From positions 1,706,881-1,770,880 of the forward strand of contig NZ_KI911784.1 in the NCBI RefSeq assembly GCF_000516515.1: 64,000 nt of DNA. The letters are read 5' to 3'. Made by a program: the position numbers and the translations under genes. Source of the stretch: Chloroflexus sp. Y-396-1. GTDB taxonomy: Bacteria; Chloroflexota; Chloroflexia; Chloroflexales; Chloroflexaceae. Positions 7,887 to 16,367 of this stretch are shown here, piece after piece (the first letter of the stretch is position 1; each line of letters opens with the position of its first letter). Under the pieces are notes generated by a model. That model did no database searches, was not told the origin of the DNA, and saw only the letters and a list, made by a program, of their open reading frames with translations.

Positions 7887-7892
7887 GTATTA
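7887..7892 (-). promoter_or_regulatory. -10 element upstream of the aldo/keto reductase gene
   Basis: A perfect TATAAT on the minus strand, 37 bp upstream of the reductase ATG. No convincing -35 was seen. It would now transcribe the truncated reductase and perhaps the element. Confidence 0.4.
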
Positions 7893-8085
7893 TAACGAAG
7901 CTGGGCAGGTTGCAGAACCATACAGGTGAGCAAGGAAGGGTTTTCAACGTTGCCGGTTTTCGATCGTGTTCGATGCGCTGATGCCTGTCTTGCACCCGCT
8001 CCTACATCGTGCGAGGAGGGGAGACAGGTTGGAAACTCACCTGCCCTCCCACCCCTATGTTCTCTCTCCTACTTCTATGTTTCGC

Positions 8086-8114
8086 TTGACCACTCTGCCA
8101 GCACATGTTAGAGT
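8086..8114 (+). promoter_or_regulatory. promoter of the rRNA methyltransferase/argJ operon
   Basis: TTGACC (8086-8091), a 17-bp spacer and TAGAGT (8109-8114). A start about seven bases after the -10 falls at 8121-8124, at the ATG of the first gene, which has no Shine-Dalgarno sequence. This suggests a leaderless mRNA. Confidence 0.5.
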
Positions 8115-8123
8115 CAGTCTACT

Positions 8124-9326
8124 ATGGCAACTGTTATTCTGCTTCCCGGTCGCGAACGACCGGTTATTCAACGACATCCATGGATCTTCTCTGGAGCTAT
8201 CGCCGAGGTACGCGGAAATCCGGCGCCTGGTGCGGTCGTCGATGTGTACGCTCATGACGGAAGCTGGCTGGCCCGTGGCTTTTGGAGCAGCACCTCACAA
8301 CTGCGTGTGCGACTGGCTACCTGGGAACGAACCCAACTGCTCGATGAAACGTGGCTCCACGAAGCGATTGCACGGGCAATTACCGGACGCGAAAAATGGC
8401 TCCACAACCCGGCCATTGCCTGCCGGCTGGTGTTTAGCGAGTCGGATGGTATCCCTGGCCTGATCGTGGATCGGTACGGCTGCTATCTGGTTATCCAATT
8501 GCTCACGCAGGCAATGGCAACCCGAGCCGATCAGGTGATAAAAGTATTAGTGGATTTACTCGCCCCACGCGGTATCTACGAACGGAGCGATGCCGAGGTA
8601 CGAGAGAAAGAATCGCTCCCACCGGCTGTGGGATTGCGCTGGGGGGAAGCGCCACCTCGCTTACCGGTAACGTTGATAACCGGTCTCGATCAACTCGCCA
8701 GCGAACGACGTATGTTCGCCGATCTGCAAACCGGTCAGAAGACCGGTATCTACCTTGATCAGGCGATTAACCATCTGCGAGTAGGAGCTTACTGTAGCGA
8801 CGCCGATACACTCGACTGTTTTTCTTACGCCGGTGGATTTGCGCTGGCGGCTGCCCGTGCTGGTGCCCGTCAGCTTACGCTGATCGATGCCAGTGCTGAA
8901 GCCCTCGCCTTGGCTGCCGATAACCTCCGCCTAAACGATCTGTCGATACCAACTGAATTGGTTGAGGGTGATGCGTTTCAGATTCTGCGTCAATACCGCA
9001 ACGAGCATCGTCAATTTGATGTGGTCATCCTCGATCCACCGAAATTTGTCCACCAGCAATCTCACCTGCAACGCGCCACCCGTGGCTACAAAGATATTAA
9101 TTTGCAGGCACTGCACCTGATCCGGAGTGGGGGGATATTAGCAACATTCAGTTGTTCGGGTCTGGTTTCAGCCGATCTCTTTCAGAAAATTATCTTTGGC
9201 GCTGCAATTGATGCCGGACGCGATGTACAAATCCTCGAACGGCTGACTCAGGCGCCTGATCATCCAGTGCTCCTGACGTTTCCAGAAAGTGAATATCTCA
9301 AAGGATTGATCTGTCGGGTGTGGTAA
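8124..9326 (+). CDS. class I SAM-dependent rRNA methyltransferase (RlmI/RlmK C-terminal-like, PUA domain)
   Basis: 400 aa, standard length. An N-terminal PUA domain (about 1-75; IQRHPWIFSGAIAEV) is joined to a Rossmann methyltransferase. Motifs: TGIYLDQ, SAM-binding DCFSYAGGFALAAARAGA, LIDASAEALALA, and the m5C/RlmI catalytic region VVILDPPKFV followed later by FSCSG. E. coli RlmI makes m5C1962 in 23S rRNA; the exact target here is inferred. ATG at 8124 begins the PUA domain directly. First gene of a likely operon with argJ 33 bp downstream. Confidence 0.9.
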   Translation: MATVILLPGRERPVIQRHPWIFSGAIAEVRGNPAPGAVVDVYAHDGSWLARGFWSSTSQLRVRLATWERTQLLDETWLHEAIARAITGREKWLHNPAIACRLVFSESDGIPGLIVDRYGCYLVIQLLTQAMATRADQVIKVLVDLLAPRGIYERSDAEVREKESLPPAVGLRWGEAPPRLPVTLITGLDQLASERRMFADLQTGQKTGIYLDQAINHLRVGAYCSDADTLDCFSYAGGFALAAARAGARQLTLIDASAEALALAADNLRLNDLSIPTELVEGDAFQILRQYRNEHRQFDVVILDPPKFVHQQSHLQRATRGYKDINLQALHLIRSGGILATFSCSGLVSADLFQKIIFGAAIDAGRDVQILERLTQAPDHPVLLTFPESEYLKGLICRVW

Positions 9327-9359
9327 ACTATTTGCATCCTTGTTTATTGTCGATCGGCT

Positions 9360-10556
9360 ATGAACTTCACAATCTTTGAAGATGGTCATATCGCCAGCCC
9401 AACCGGGTTCCGCGCCACCGGCATTTCTGCCGGCCTGAAAGAGGGGAGCAAGGCACGTGATCTGGCCCTCGTCTACTCTCAATATCCATGCCGTGCAGCA
9501 GCCTTGTTCACAACCAGCGTCTTCAAAGCGGCGCCGGTGTTTCTGAGTCAGGCCATTTTGCTGCGTAACCACGATGCGATCCGGGCCGTGTTGATTAACG
9601 CCGGTCAAGCAAACGCTGGCACCGGCCAGAACGGACTGAATGATGCGATTGAGTGCGCCAAGATAACAGCCGATGAGCTAGAAGTGCCACGCGATTCAGT
9701 GCTGTTGATGTCAACCGGTCTGATTGGGGTACCACTGCCGATGCAACGAATGCGCAACGGTATTCGACGGGCAGTAAGTGAACTCGATAGTAATGGGGGA
9801 CGGCGAGCTGCGCTGGCGATACTTACCACCGACACACGTCCCAAGGAACGAGTCCTGCGCGTTTCGTTGCGGAACGGCCCACGTTACACGCTGGCCGGAA
9901 TGGCGAAGGGAACCCGCATGATCCACCCCCGGCTGGCGACGCTGTTGGCTCTCATCACTACTGACCTGGCGATCAGCCAACCACTGCTGCAACGAGCACT
10001 ACGACAGAGTGTCGATCGTTCGTTCAATCGGTTGAACATTGACGGTGACTGTAGCCCAAATGATAGTGTGATTATGCTGGCGAATGGTGCTATCGACCAT
10101 CCACCAATCACTGACTCAAGTACCTGGGAGTTTGGTGTCTTTCAGGAAGCCCTCGACTTCTTGTGCGCCGATCTGGCAAACCAAATTGTGCGCGATGCAG
10201 CCGGTTCTGGTAAAGTGATTAAGGTGGTGGTGCAGGGGGCCGCCGATGAAGCGACAGCTCAGGCTATTGCCCATGCCGTGGCCCGCTCCGGCTCGGTGCG
10301 AGCAGCCTGTCGGCGCAACTCATCCGATTGGGGTGCACTCCTGGCTGCTATTGGCGCTAGCGCTGTTGAGTTGCGTCCTGATCTCCTTGATCTTCGGATC
10401 GGGACGGTGCCGGTTATGCTTCGCGGTACGCCCGTTCCGTTTGACCCGACGAACCTGGTGCAGACGATGTCGGGCCCTGAAGTCGAATTGATGATCGACC
10501 TCAATCTTGGCCTGGCCGAAACAACCGTCTGGACCTGCACGTGGACAGATGGGTGA
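9360..10556 (+). CDS. argJ: bifunctional ornithine acetyltransferase/N-acetylglutamate synthase
   Basis: 398 aa. Transfers the acetyl group from N-acetylornithine to glutamate in the cyclic arginine pathway. The precursor self-cleaves before a conserved Thr; here it is T194 in HPRLATLLALITTD, within the family pattern GMAKG-(x)-MI-x-P-x-x-AT. The oxyanion pair STGLIGVPLP (119-128) and the early INAGQANAGTG are also present. The usual S-G after KG is T-R here, a mild variation. There is no Shine-Dalgarno site before the ATG. No other arg gene is in the window. The next gene starts 6 bp after its stop. Confidence 0.95.
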   Translation: MNFTIFEDGHIASPTGFRATGISAGLKEGSKARDLALVYSQYPCRAAALFTTSVFKAAPVFLSQAILLRNHDAIRAVLINAGQANAGTGQNGLNDAIECAKITADELEVPRDSVLLMSTGLIGVPLPMQRMRNGIRRAVSELDSNGGRRAALAILTTDTRPKERVLRVSLRNGPRYTLAGMAKGTRMIHPRLATLLALITTDLAISQPLLQRALRQSVDRSFNRLNIDGDCSPNDSVIMLANGAIDHPPITDSSTWEFGVFQEALDFLCADLANQIVRDAAGSGKVIKVVVQGAADEATAQAIAHAVARSGSVRAACRRNSSDWGALLAAIGASAVELRPDLLDLRIGTVPVMLRGTPVPFDPTNLVQTMSGPEVELMIDLNLGLAETTVWTCTWTDG

Positions 10557-10562
10557 ATCTTT

Positions 10563-11231
10563 ATGGAACAAACTTTGCCATTATTTCCGCTCGGCTCGCT
10601 GCTCTTTCCCGGTAGCATCATGAGTTTGCACATCTTCGAACAACGTTATCGCCTGATGATCGGTCGTTGTCTGGCCGAACAACAGCCGTTTGGGATTGTC
10701 TTGCTCCGTCGCGGCCACGAAGTGATTGAAGGACGACGGATGGCAATTGCCCCTGAACCTTACGAGGTTGGCACAGTAGCGGTGATTCAAGATCATCTCA
10801 GACTAGAGGATGGCCGCTATTTGCTCCAGGTAATCGGCCAGAATCGCTTTCGTATCATCCAGGTCATTGAACAATCGCCGTACCTGGTTGCTCAGGTGAA
10901 GATGCTTCCCGATCACGTTGATCAGCAGGCAAAGGCTGCCGCCGCTGAATTACGCAATACCTACCGGCGATACTGGGAACGTATTGCTACGCTGACCGGC
11001 GCCGAGATTGATGTTGAACCGTTACCCGTTGATCCGGTGAGTCTGAGTTACATGTTAGCCGACCGGTTAAGGATTGATCAGGCCCAGAAGCAACGCTGGT
11101 TAGAAGCCGATGTTACCGAACGTCTCCGTAGTCTGACAATGGCTATCCGTACTGAACTGGCAATTCTGCCACGCGGCCCGCAAGGTCTCGATCCATCGAC
11201 TCTGTTGGGCGGCTGGAACAGTCTAAACTAA
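10563..11231 (+). CDS. LON N-terminal (substrate-binding) domain protein without protease
   Basis: 222 aa. The start LPLFPLGSLLFPGSIMSLHI, then FEQRYRLMI, is the typical opening of the Lon substrate-binding domain, and RYLLQVIGQNRFRI is its second conserved block. There is no AAA+ or Ser-Lys protease part, so this is a stand-alone LON-domain protein like those common in cyanobacteria and Chloroflexi. Its partners are unknown. It starts 6 bp after the argJ stop and ends 11 bp before the DUF503 gene, so it is certainly in one operon with them. Confidence 0.88.
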   Translation: MEQTLPLFPLGSLLFPGSIMSLHIFEQRYRLMIGRCLAEQQPFGIVLLRRGHEVIEGRRMAIAPEPYEVGTVAVIQDHLRLEDGRYLLQVIGQNRFRIIQVIEQSPYLVAQVKMLPDHVDQQAKAAAAELRNTYRRYWERIATLTGAEIDVEPLPVDPVSLSYMLADRLRIDQAQKQRWLEADVTERLRSLTMAIRTELAILPRGPQGLDPSTLLGGWNSLN

Positions 11232-11242
11232 CCGTCAAGCGT

Positions 11243-11527
11243 ATGATTATCGGTTCGTGTACAATTCATCTCCACATCGCGACAGCTCAATCGTTGAAAG
11301 AGAAGCGTCAAGTGGTGCGTTCACTCATCGCCCGCATCCGCAACGAATTTAATGTCTCAGTTGCCGAAATCGACGATCAAGATCGCTGGCAGAGCGCCCG
11401 CCTCGGAATAGCGGTCGTGGCAACCGATGGCATTCATGCTCAGCAGCAGCTTGAAGCAGTAGTGAACTTCATTGAACGTCAGCGTCCTGATTGTCCGCTG
11501 TTGACGTATGAAATCGAGCTGTTGTGA
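11243..11527 (+). CDS. DUF503 (YlxP-like) small protein
   Basis: 94 aa, the family's normal size. The signature is MIIGSCTIHLHIATAQSLKE followed by KRQVVRSLIARIRNEFNVSV and EIDDQDRWQSARLG. YlxP proteins are small ferredoxin-like-fold proteins, often encoded near nusA/infB/rbfA and thought to touch translation or ribosome assembly; the function is not settled. Here it sits between a LON-domain gene and a BchI-like gene, an unusual place. Confidence 0.88.
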   Translation: MIIGSCTIHLHIATAQSLKEKRQVVRSLIARIRNEFNVSVAEIDDQDRWQSARLGIAVVATDGIHAQQQLEAVVNFIERQRPDCPLLTYEIELL

Positions 11528-11581
11528 CGCAGAGCTTTTCAAAGCTCTTCCCTATGACTATGGAGGGCGGAAATACGGGTA

Positions 11582-12703
11582 GTGAGAGGAGAGCCGATCC
11601 ACCTCACCCTTCCCCTTCCGCGCCTCCGAGTGGAAGATGCAGAAGCGAGGTTCTCGCCGATGGCTGACGATATTTATCCCTTTCCGCTACTGGCGATGGT
11701 CGGTCAGACCGAGCTCAAAACGGCGCTGATCCTTGGCCTTATCAACCCGCAAGTTGGCGGCATTTTGCTCAGCGGGCCTTATGGGGTTGGGAAAACCACT
11801 GCTGTGCGTGGTCTGCTCGATGTCATGCCCTTCGTGACCCGCGAGCATCCCGATGCTGATGGAAAAACGCTCGTTGAGCGCATGCGCTTGATCGAACTAC
11901 CGCTCAATGCTCGGCTGGAAGACGTGGTTGGTGGGATCAACGAACGCATTGCCATCGAGCAACACGTTGTACGCCTGGAAGAAGGAATTTTAGCCCGCGC
12001 TCACGGTAATGTCCTTTACGTCGATGAGATCAACCTGCTCGATCAGGCAGTCGTTGATGCTATTCTCGACGCAGCAGCTCAAGGTCGAACGTTTGTACGG
12101 CGGGGTGCAATGGTGCGTCTGTTTCCCAGTCAGTTTGTGCTTATCGGTTCGATGAATCCAGAAGAAGGAGCACTACGACCACAAATTCTCGACCGCTTTG
12201 GTTTACGGGTATGGGTGGCGCCTGTTGCCGATCATCGTGCCCGGCTCGAAATCTATCGGCGCGCCCGTGATTTTCGCAACGATCCGGTAGGCTTTCGGCA
12301 AGGGTACGCAGCTCAGACCGCAGCGCTCGCCGAAGAGATCATGATCGCCCGTGAGATTCTCCCACACGTCACTATTCCGCCAGAGTTGGAAGAGCAGGCC
12401 CTGGCCTTAGTTCAGCAACTGCATATCCCTTCGCATCGTGCTGAAATAGCGTTACTAGAAGGGGCGCGCGCCCGGGCCGCAGCCGATTTTCGCAATGTCG
12501 TCAACGCTGAAGATATTCGGCGAATCGCACCGCTGGCATTAACGTGGCGCCACAGCGACTGGTTTGAGCGGCATACGGCCGGAGTACAGGCCGAGCAAGA
12601 GACTATCGCTGCTGCCCTAGACAAACTTTTTCCGCTAACTGATACCGGACGACGGCGAAGTCGGCGCAGCACGGTGCGGCAGATTGAGGAAGGTCATGCC
12701 TGA
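11582..12703 (+). CDS. magnesium chelatase subunit I-like AAA+ ATPase (BchI/ChlI type)
   Basis: 373 aa from the GTG at 11582, or 347 aa from the ATG at 11660, where similarity to the family begins (DDIYPFPLLAMVGQ). Walker A GPYGVGKT (65-72), Walker B VLYVDE (144-149), the BchI insert GKTLVERMRLIELPLNARLE and the signature MNPEEGALRPQILDRFGLRV are all present. BchI hexamers power Mg2+ insertion into protoporphyrin IX with BchD and BchH. No BchD or BchH gene is adjacent, so this may be the chelatase subunit or a MoxR-like paralogue. It lies 54 bp after the DUF503 gene and ends 4 bp from a convergent gene. Confidence 0.88.
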   Translation: MRGEPIHLTLPLPRLRVEDAEARFSPMADDIYPFPLLAMVGQTELKTALILGLINPQVGGILLSGPYGVGKTTAVRGLLDVMPFVTREHPDADGKTLVERMRLIELPLNARLEDVVGGINERIAIEQHVVRLEEGILARAHGNVLYVDEINLLDQAVVDAILDAAAQGRTFVRRGAMVRLFPSQFVLIGSMNPEEGALRPQILDRFGLRVWVAPVADHRARLEIYRRARDFRNDPVGFRQGYAAQTAALAEEIMIAREILPHVTIPPELEEQALALVQQLHIPSHRAEIALLEGARARAAADFRNVVNAEDIRRIAPLALTWRHSDWFERHTAGVQAEQETIAAALDKLFPLTDTGRRRSRRSTVRQIEEGHA

Positions 12704-12707
12704 AACG

Positions 12708-13784
12708 CTACTGTTCTGCATTGGTCAAAGCGTCGCCGGCATCTTCCGCAAAACTGTAGACCACAATCCCGAAGCGTTCAGCAACCTTCCGCGCCGGAGC
12801 ATCTACCATCGGCGAGATGACTATCAACTGCTCGGCTTTTCGCTCATGACGGCGTTCATACCACCGCGCCTTACGTTCAAACAGATACATATCGGCCTTG
12901 CTCATCGATGACTTAATCTCACAAATCAGCAACAGGCCATTTTTGATAATCACATCAAGCTCGATCTGTTCAGGTCGTCCAAATACTTCGCCGGTCTCAT
13001 CAAACTCGTTGACATTGATCAATTCGAGATTGAAAAAGCCGGTCAGAATACCACGCAAAGCGTCACGGAACGACTGCTCTGAATACAGCCCCCAACGCGC
13101 ACCGAGCGCGCCAATGGTAGAGTCGAACTTTCGGTCAAGCGCCGCATGCCGCCGCATAAGCTCGCGGATTTCACGTTGATTCTCTTCCCAGCGTCGCGAT
13201 TGCTCTGCCCACAGCCGAGTTTGCTCTTCCCAGCGTTGCGATTGCTCTGCCCACAGCCGGGTTTGCTCTTCCCAACGCCGGTCTTGCTCTGCCCAGCGTT
13301 GAGCTTGTTCTTCCCAGCGCCGATCTTGCTCCTCCCAGCGTTGAGCTTGTTCTTCCCAGCGTTGAGTCTGCTCTTCCCAGCGGCGAGTCTGCTCTTCCCA
13401 GCGGCGAGTCTGTTCTTCCCACTTGCGATCAATTTCCGCGTGGCGCTGATCCATCTCGCCCAACCGCCGCAGCATCTCGCGAATTTCACGTTGATTCTCT
13501 TCCCAGCGTTGCGATTGCTCTGCCCAACGCCGATCTTGTTCTGCCCAGCGTTGAGCTTGTTCTGCCCAGCGCTGAGCTTGTTCTGCCCACAGACGTGCTT
13601 GCTCTTCGCGAGATTGTCGCAACTCCTCGAGAATGCGATCAAACCGATTATCAGTTTCCGAGCGACCAGCAAAATATTTTTGCGCAAGTTGCAAGATCAG
13701 ACGCTGCACTTCCGGATCGCGTTCAAGGAGTGCAGGTAGTTCCTGGATAATCAATTCCCTAATTTGGTCGCGTTCGAGTGGCAT
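12708..13784 (-). CDS. heptad-repeat coiled-coil protein with C-terminal PD-(D/E)XK-like domain (DUF3782 type)
   Basis: 358 aa. Residues 1-60 form a short helical head. Residues about 62-96 and 121-199 are near-perfect heptads of the form RWEEQxx or RWAEQxx. The two blocks end in similar segments (WEENQREIREMLRR and WEENQREIRELMRR), indicating internal duplication. The last 140 residues resemble a PD-(D/E)XK nuclease fold, with D277 in IELDVII and E289/K291 in CEIKSS. Such proteins are common in cyanobacteria and Chloroflexi, and no function is firmly known. ATG at 13784 has AAGGAG six bases upstream, and an extended -10 lies 63 bp upstream. Confidence 0.82.
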   Translation of the reverse strand: MPLERDQIRELIIQELPALLERDPEVQRLILQLAQKYFAGRSETDNRFDRILEELRQSREEQARLWAEQAQRWAEQAQRWAEQDRRWAEQSQRWEENQREIREMLRRLGEMDQRHAEIDRKWEEQTRRWEEQTRRWEEQTQRWEEQAQRWEEQDRRWEEQAQRWAEQDRRWEEQTRLWAEQSQRWEEQTRLWAEQSRRWEENQREIRELMRRHAALDRKFDSTIGALGARWGLYSEQSFRDALRGILTGFFNLELINVNEFDETGEVFGRPEQIELDVIIKNGLLLICEIKSSMSKADMYLFERKARWYERRHERKAEQLIVISPMVDAPARKVAERFGIVVYSFAEDAGDALTNAEQ

Positions 13785-13846
13785 GTCGTACTCCTTTGAC
13801 GGGCAAGTGCAGCGTGTGAGAGAATTGATACGGTCAAATGTACTAT

Positions 13847-13855
13847 ATTATAGCA
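13847..13855 (-). promoter_or_regulatory. extended -10 promoter of the coiled-coil gene
   Basis: TGCTATAAT on the minus strand, the same nonamer found upstream of the AhpD-like gene and ftsK. No good -35 is seen, as expected for extended -10 promoters. Confidence 0.5.
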
Positions 13856-14647
13856 TACCCAGAAACTATCAATCATCTCAACTATAACACTGTTAGGGGT
13901 TTCCATCGTTCTTTCCTACTCGATAGTGTTGATGTGAGAAGGGCGTGTGCGGAGGCGCACAGCACACCATTCCAACAGTGGTCTGCGGCTAGACCATCGT
14001 CAGCTTACCGATAGTGCCCGTCACCGCATTGGAGGGGCAGGTTTGGAAACCACCCCGATGGTGTATCCCTGAGACGGACAAGAATTCCACGCTGCCACCT
14101 GCAGGACACGAGCCGGAGGCCCGCGCTCCTACCTCAGCGGACAACGGCTTAGACAGGCTTCCATCCGCTCACATCAGAGGCGGGCCGCACACCCGCGCTT
14201 CCACGTCATCGGCGCATTTTCAGAACGTGTGTCTACAGAAAGCTTTTTGCCCTCCGTTGTTCGCCCTCAGTTCAACTTCAGTGATGATCGCCGAACCGGT
14301 TGCCAGTCTATGGAAAGCCTTTTTGTCTTCGGTTGTTCGCCCCCTTCCTCTCCCACAAGGGGAGAGGAAGGGAGTCAGAGGGAAGGTGAGGGGGGCTACC
14401 GTCCGTGAGCCGACCTGCACGAACACGTCGGACTATTGCTCAGCCAGGGTTGTACCCACTTGCCGTAGGATGCGGGCCTTCGGTCTGTGCTCTTAGGCGA
14501 CCGTATCGGTCAGGGATAGCCTGAAAGACATTCATTGGTGAGCACGACCAAAAACTGAGCACTCTGACAACCGCACCGTTACGTCAGCCAGCATGTCTTG
14601 GCGCAAGATTTTACATTCCGGCTCTTGTTGCCAGAGCACCCAGAGCA
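13856..14647 (+). other. long intergenic region with dispersed palindromic repeats
   Basis: No supportable gene. It holds a copy of a GGAGGCCCGC-type palindrome near 14105-14125. At about 14341-14395 there is a CCCTTCCTCTCCC hairpin with a GGGAAGGTGAGGG tail, also present at 61895. Near 14530 is a segment (TTCATTGGTGAGC...) that recurs near 44848. Short ORFs here are low-quality and unconvincing. Confidence 0.6.
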
Positions 14648-15346
14648 TTACGCAACACCCATAGCCAGGCGCCGCACTGCCGGGGCCTCCTGAGCCATCC
14701 GTTGCGTCAACTGCCACGTGCCCAGACAAAACGCCAGTTGCGCTAGCGTCTGCACAATTTGCTCAAACCACTGCACCGGAATAGTCTGCGGCATATTTGT
14801 CGCCATTTGCGACAAACCAATGATTGTGAGCAGGACGATCACAAACACCACGGCTAACGGTCGCATATTGCGCTTCCATGCCCCAACCGCCAGCATAAGC
14901 AGGAGGACAACATTTCCAATCGTTGCTAACATGATCAGCGGCACTCGCCATGGCCCACCATTCACCGCGATCAGCACTGACCCTACTGCGAACAGACCAA
15001 TCACGATCAGCGGGATCACCCAGGGTCGGCGCAAGCCTGGCTTAGCCTGAAGCTGGCGCGTGTAACTGTACACTGCGGTGGCAATCAGTGTGAAACCGGG
15101 TGCGATCATGGGGAACAGTGCCTGACTGAAGAGAGGGATGTCGGTACCGTTGATCGCCATCAGCAATTTCCAGGTTGCCTTTAAGATGCCACCAACTGCC
15201 AGCAGGGCCAGGCCGGTAAAAGCCATCATCCCCAACGTTCGATCCAGTTGCTGAATGGTACGCGCAATAAACCATACACCGATCAACGAGAAGATTACCG
15301 GGAGATAATCCTCTAGCGCCAGCGCTATCGAATATTCCGTCTCCAT
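14648..15346 (-). CDS. integral membrane protein, seven predicted helices, function unknown
   Basis: 232 aa from the ATG at 15346, which has GGAGG six bases upstream (an in-frame TTG six bases further up is less likely). About seven hydrophobic segments are seen, for example VIFSLIGVWFIA, MMAFTGLALLAVGGILKAT, VIPLIVIGLFAVGSVLIAVN and AVVFVIVLLTIIGLSQMA. No catalytic motif or known family is recognised. It stands alone between two long intergenic regions. The short charged loops and lack of a signal peptide suggest an inner-membrane protein. Confidence 0.75.
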   Translation of the reverse strand: METEYSIALALEDYLPVIFSLIGVWFIARTIQQLDRTLGMMAFTGLALLAVGGILKATWKLLMAINGTDIPLFSQALFPMIAPGFTLIATAVYSYTRQLQAKPGLRRPWVIPLIVIGLFAVGSVLIAVNGGPWRVPLIMLATIGNVVLLLMLAVGAWKRNMRPLAVVFVIVLLTIIGLSQMATNMPQTIPVQWFEQIVQTLAQLAFCLGTWQLTQRMAQEAPAVRRLAMGVA

Positions 15347-15671
15347 TGCCAACCTCCCGCATTGCCTACAATTAACACTTTAGTTCATTATATTGCATAT
15401 CATACCGATTGACAAGCTCGGAGCGCGGGCCTCTGGCCCGTATTAGTGGTGGGTGACGGGAAGGCATCGACTAGAGCAAACGAGAAACGAGAAGAACAGT
15501 ACTGATCCCAATCGCTAGCAGAACATGCAAACATTTTCGTCTTTCTGCGTTCACCGCTACATCTCCTCATGTTTTGGAATAATCCACGTTTATTTTTGTG
15601 ATAACGCTATCCGTGGTCGGCTTGTGGTATCCTAAACCTGTTCACAGACCAAGGGCGTGGAGGAGGAAGAT
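15347..15671 (+). other. intergenic region
   Basis: Upstream of both flanking divergent genes. It contains one GCGGGCCTCTGGCCCG palindrome (about 15422-15440) of the dispersed family and an A/T-rich stretch, but no clear promoter pair. Confidence 0.5.
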
Positions 15672-16349
15672 ATGGAGATCCGCGACCGCCCCGACCACGA
15701 TCCGGTTGCTGATTTGCTGTTAGTTGATGCATACATGCGGTGGGCATTGCTCGCAGCCGAAGAAGTGATTGGGCGTAACGGTTTGGCCGTTGTGTTGCGC
15801 CAGGCCGGTTTAAGTCATTTGATAGGCAATTATCCGCCCGAACAACTGAAAGCGTCGAGTGGGCTAACGTTTTACCATTACGCCTCACTCAACGCCGGCC
15901 TGATTAACTTTTTCGGTCACTCGGCACGCAGCATGGCATTACGGATCGGTCGTCAGACGGCTCGACTGGCAATTGCCAATCAGAGCGCATTGTTTGGTAC
16001 TGCTGCGTTGATCGCCTCGAAGGTGCTACCTTTTGCCACGCAGGTGAAACTGGGGTTGTCGGCAATGCAAGCCGGCTTACGCCGTCTCAGTCAGGCGGTA
16101 AACCAGGATCGGCGGCTGGCACTAGAGGATCGTGGCGACAGTTGGGCGTATATTGACTACACCTGTTCAATGTCGGCTGGCAAGCAGGCGGATGAGCCAA
16201 TTGGTTACATTCAGTGCGGTATCTTACAAGAAGCACTACACTGGCAAACCGGGCGTGAATTTGCAGTCGAACAGATTGCCTGTCGTTCAATGGGTGCGCC
16301 AGCATCGATCTGGCTAGTAGCAAAATCTCCGATGCTCCCTGTTTCTTGA
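15672..16349 (+). CDS. V4R-like small-molecule-binding protein (4-vinyl reductase-like)
   Basis: 225 aa from the ATG at 15672, preceded by GGAGGAGG; an in-frame GTG at 15657 would place that site inside the gene. The C-terminal third (IGYIQCGILQEALHWQTGRE, then FAVEQIACRSMGAPASIWLV) follows the V4R pattern: G-x-(G/C)-(I/L)-x-x-x-(L) then tG-x-x-v-x-v-E-x-x-C. V4R domains bind ligands and are related to the BchJ protein of bacteriochlorophyll metabolism; the ligand here is unknown. The N-terminal helix-rich 120 residues are not recognised. The pentapeptide-repeat gene begins 18 bp downstream. Confidence 0.65.
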   Translation: MEIRDRPDHDPVADLLLVDAYMRWALLAAEEVIGRNGLAVVLRQAGLSHLIGNYPPEQLKASSGLTFYHYASLNAGLINFFGHSARSMALRIGRQTARLAIANQSALFGTAALIASKVLPFATQVKLGLSAMQAGLRRLSQAVNQDRRLALEDRGDSWAYIDYTCSMSAGKQADEPIGYIQCGILQEALHWQTGREFAVEQIACRSMGAPASIWLVAKSPMLPVS

Positions 16350-16367
16350 TGTGTAAAGGAGGGCCGT

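Noticed and set aside
13043-13687. 214-codon and other shadow ORFs within the coiled-coil gene
   Set aside because: They are frame-shifted reads of the 21-bp repeats with unnatural composition.
14220-14426. Small ORFs in the 13.9-14.6 kb gap
   Set aside because: Their peptides are translations of the dispersed hairpin repeat (PLTFPLTPFLSPCGRGRG-like), so they are not genes.
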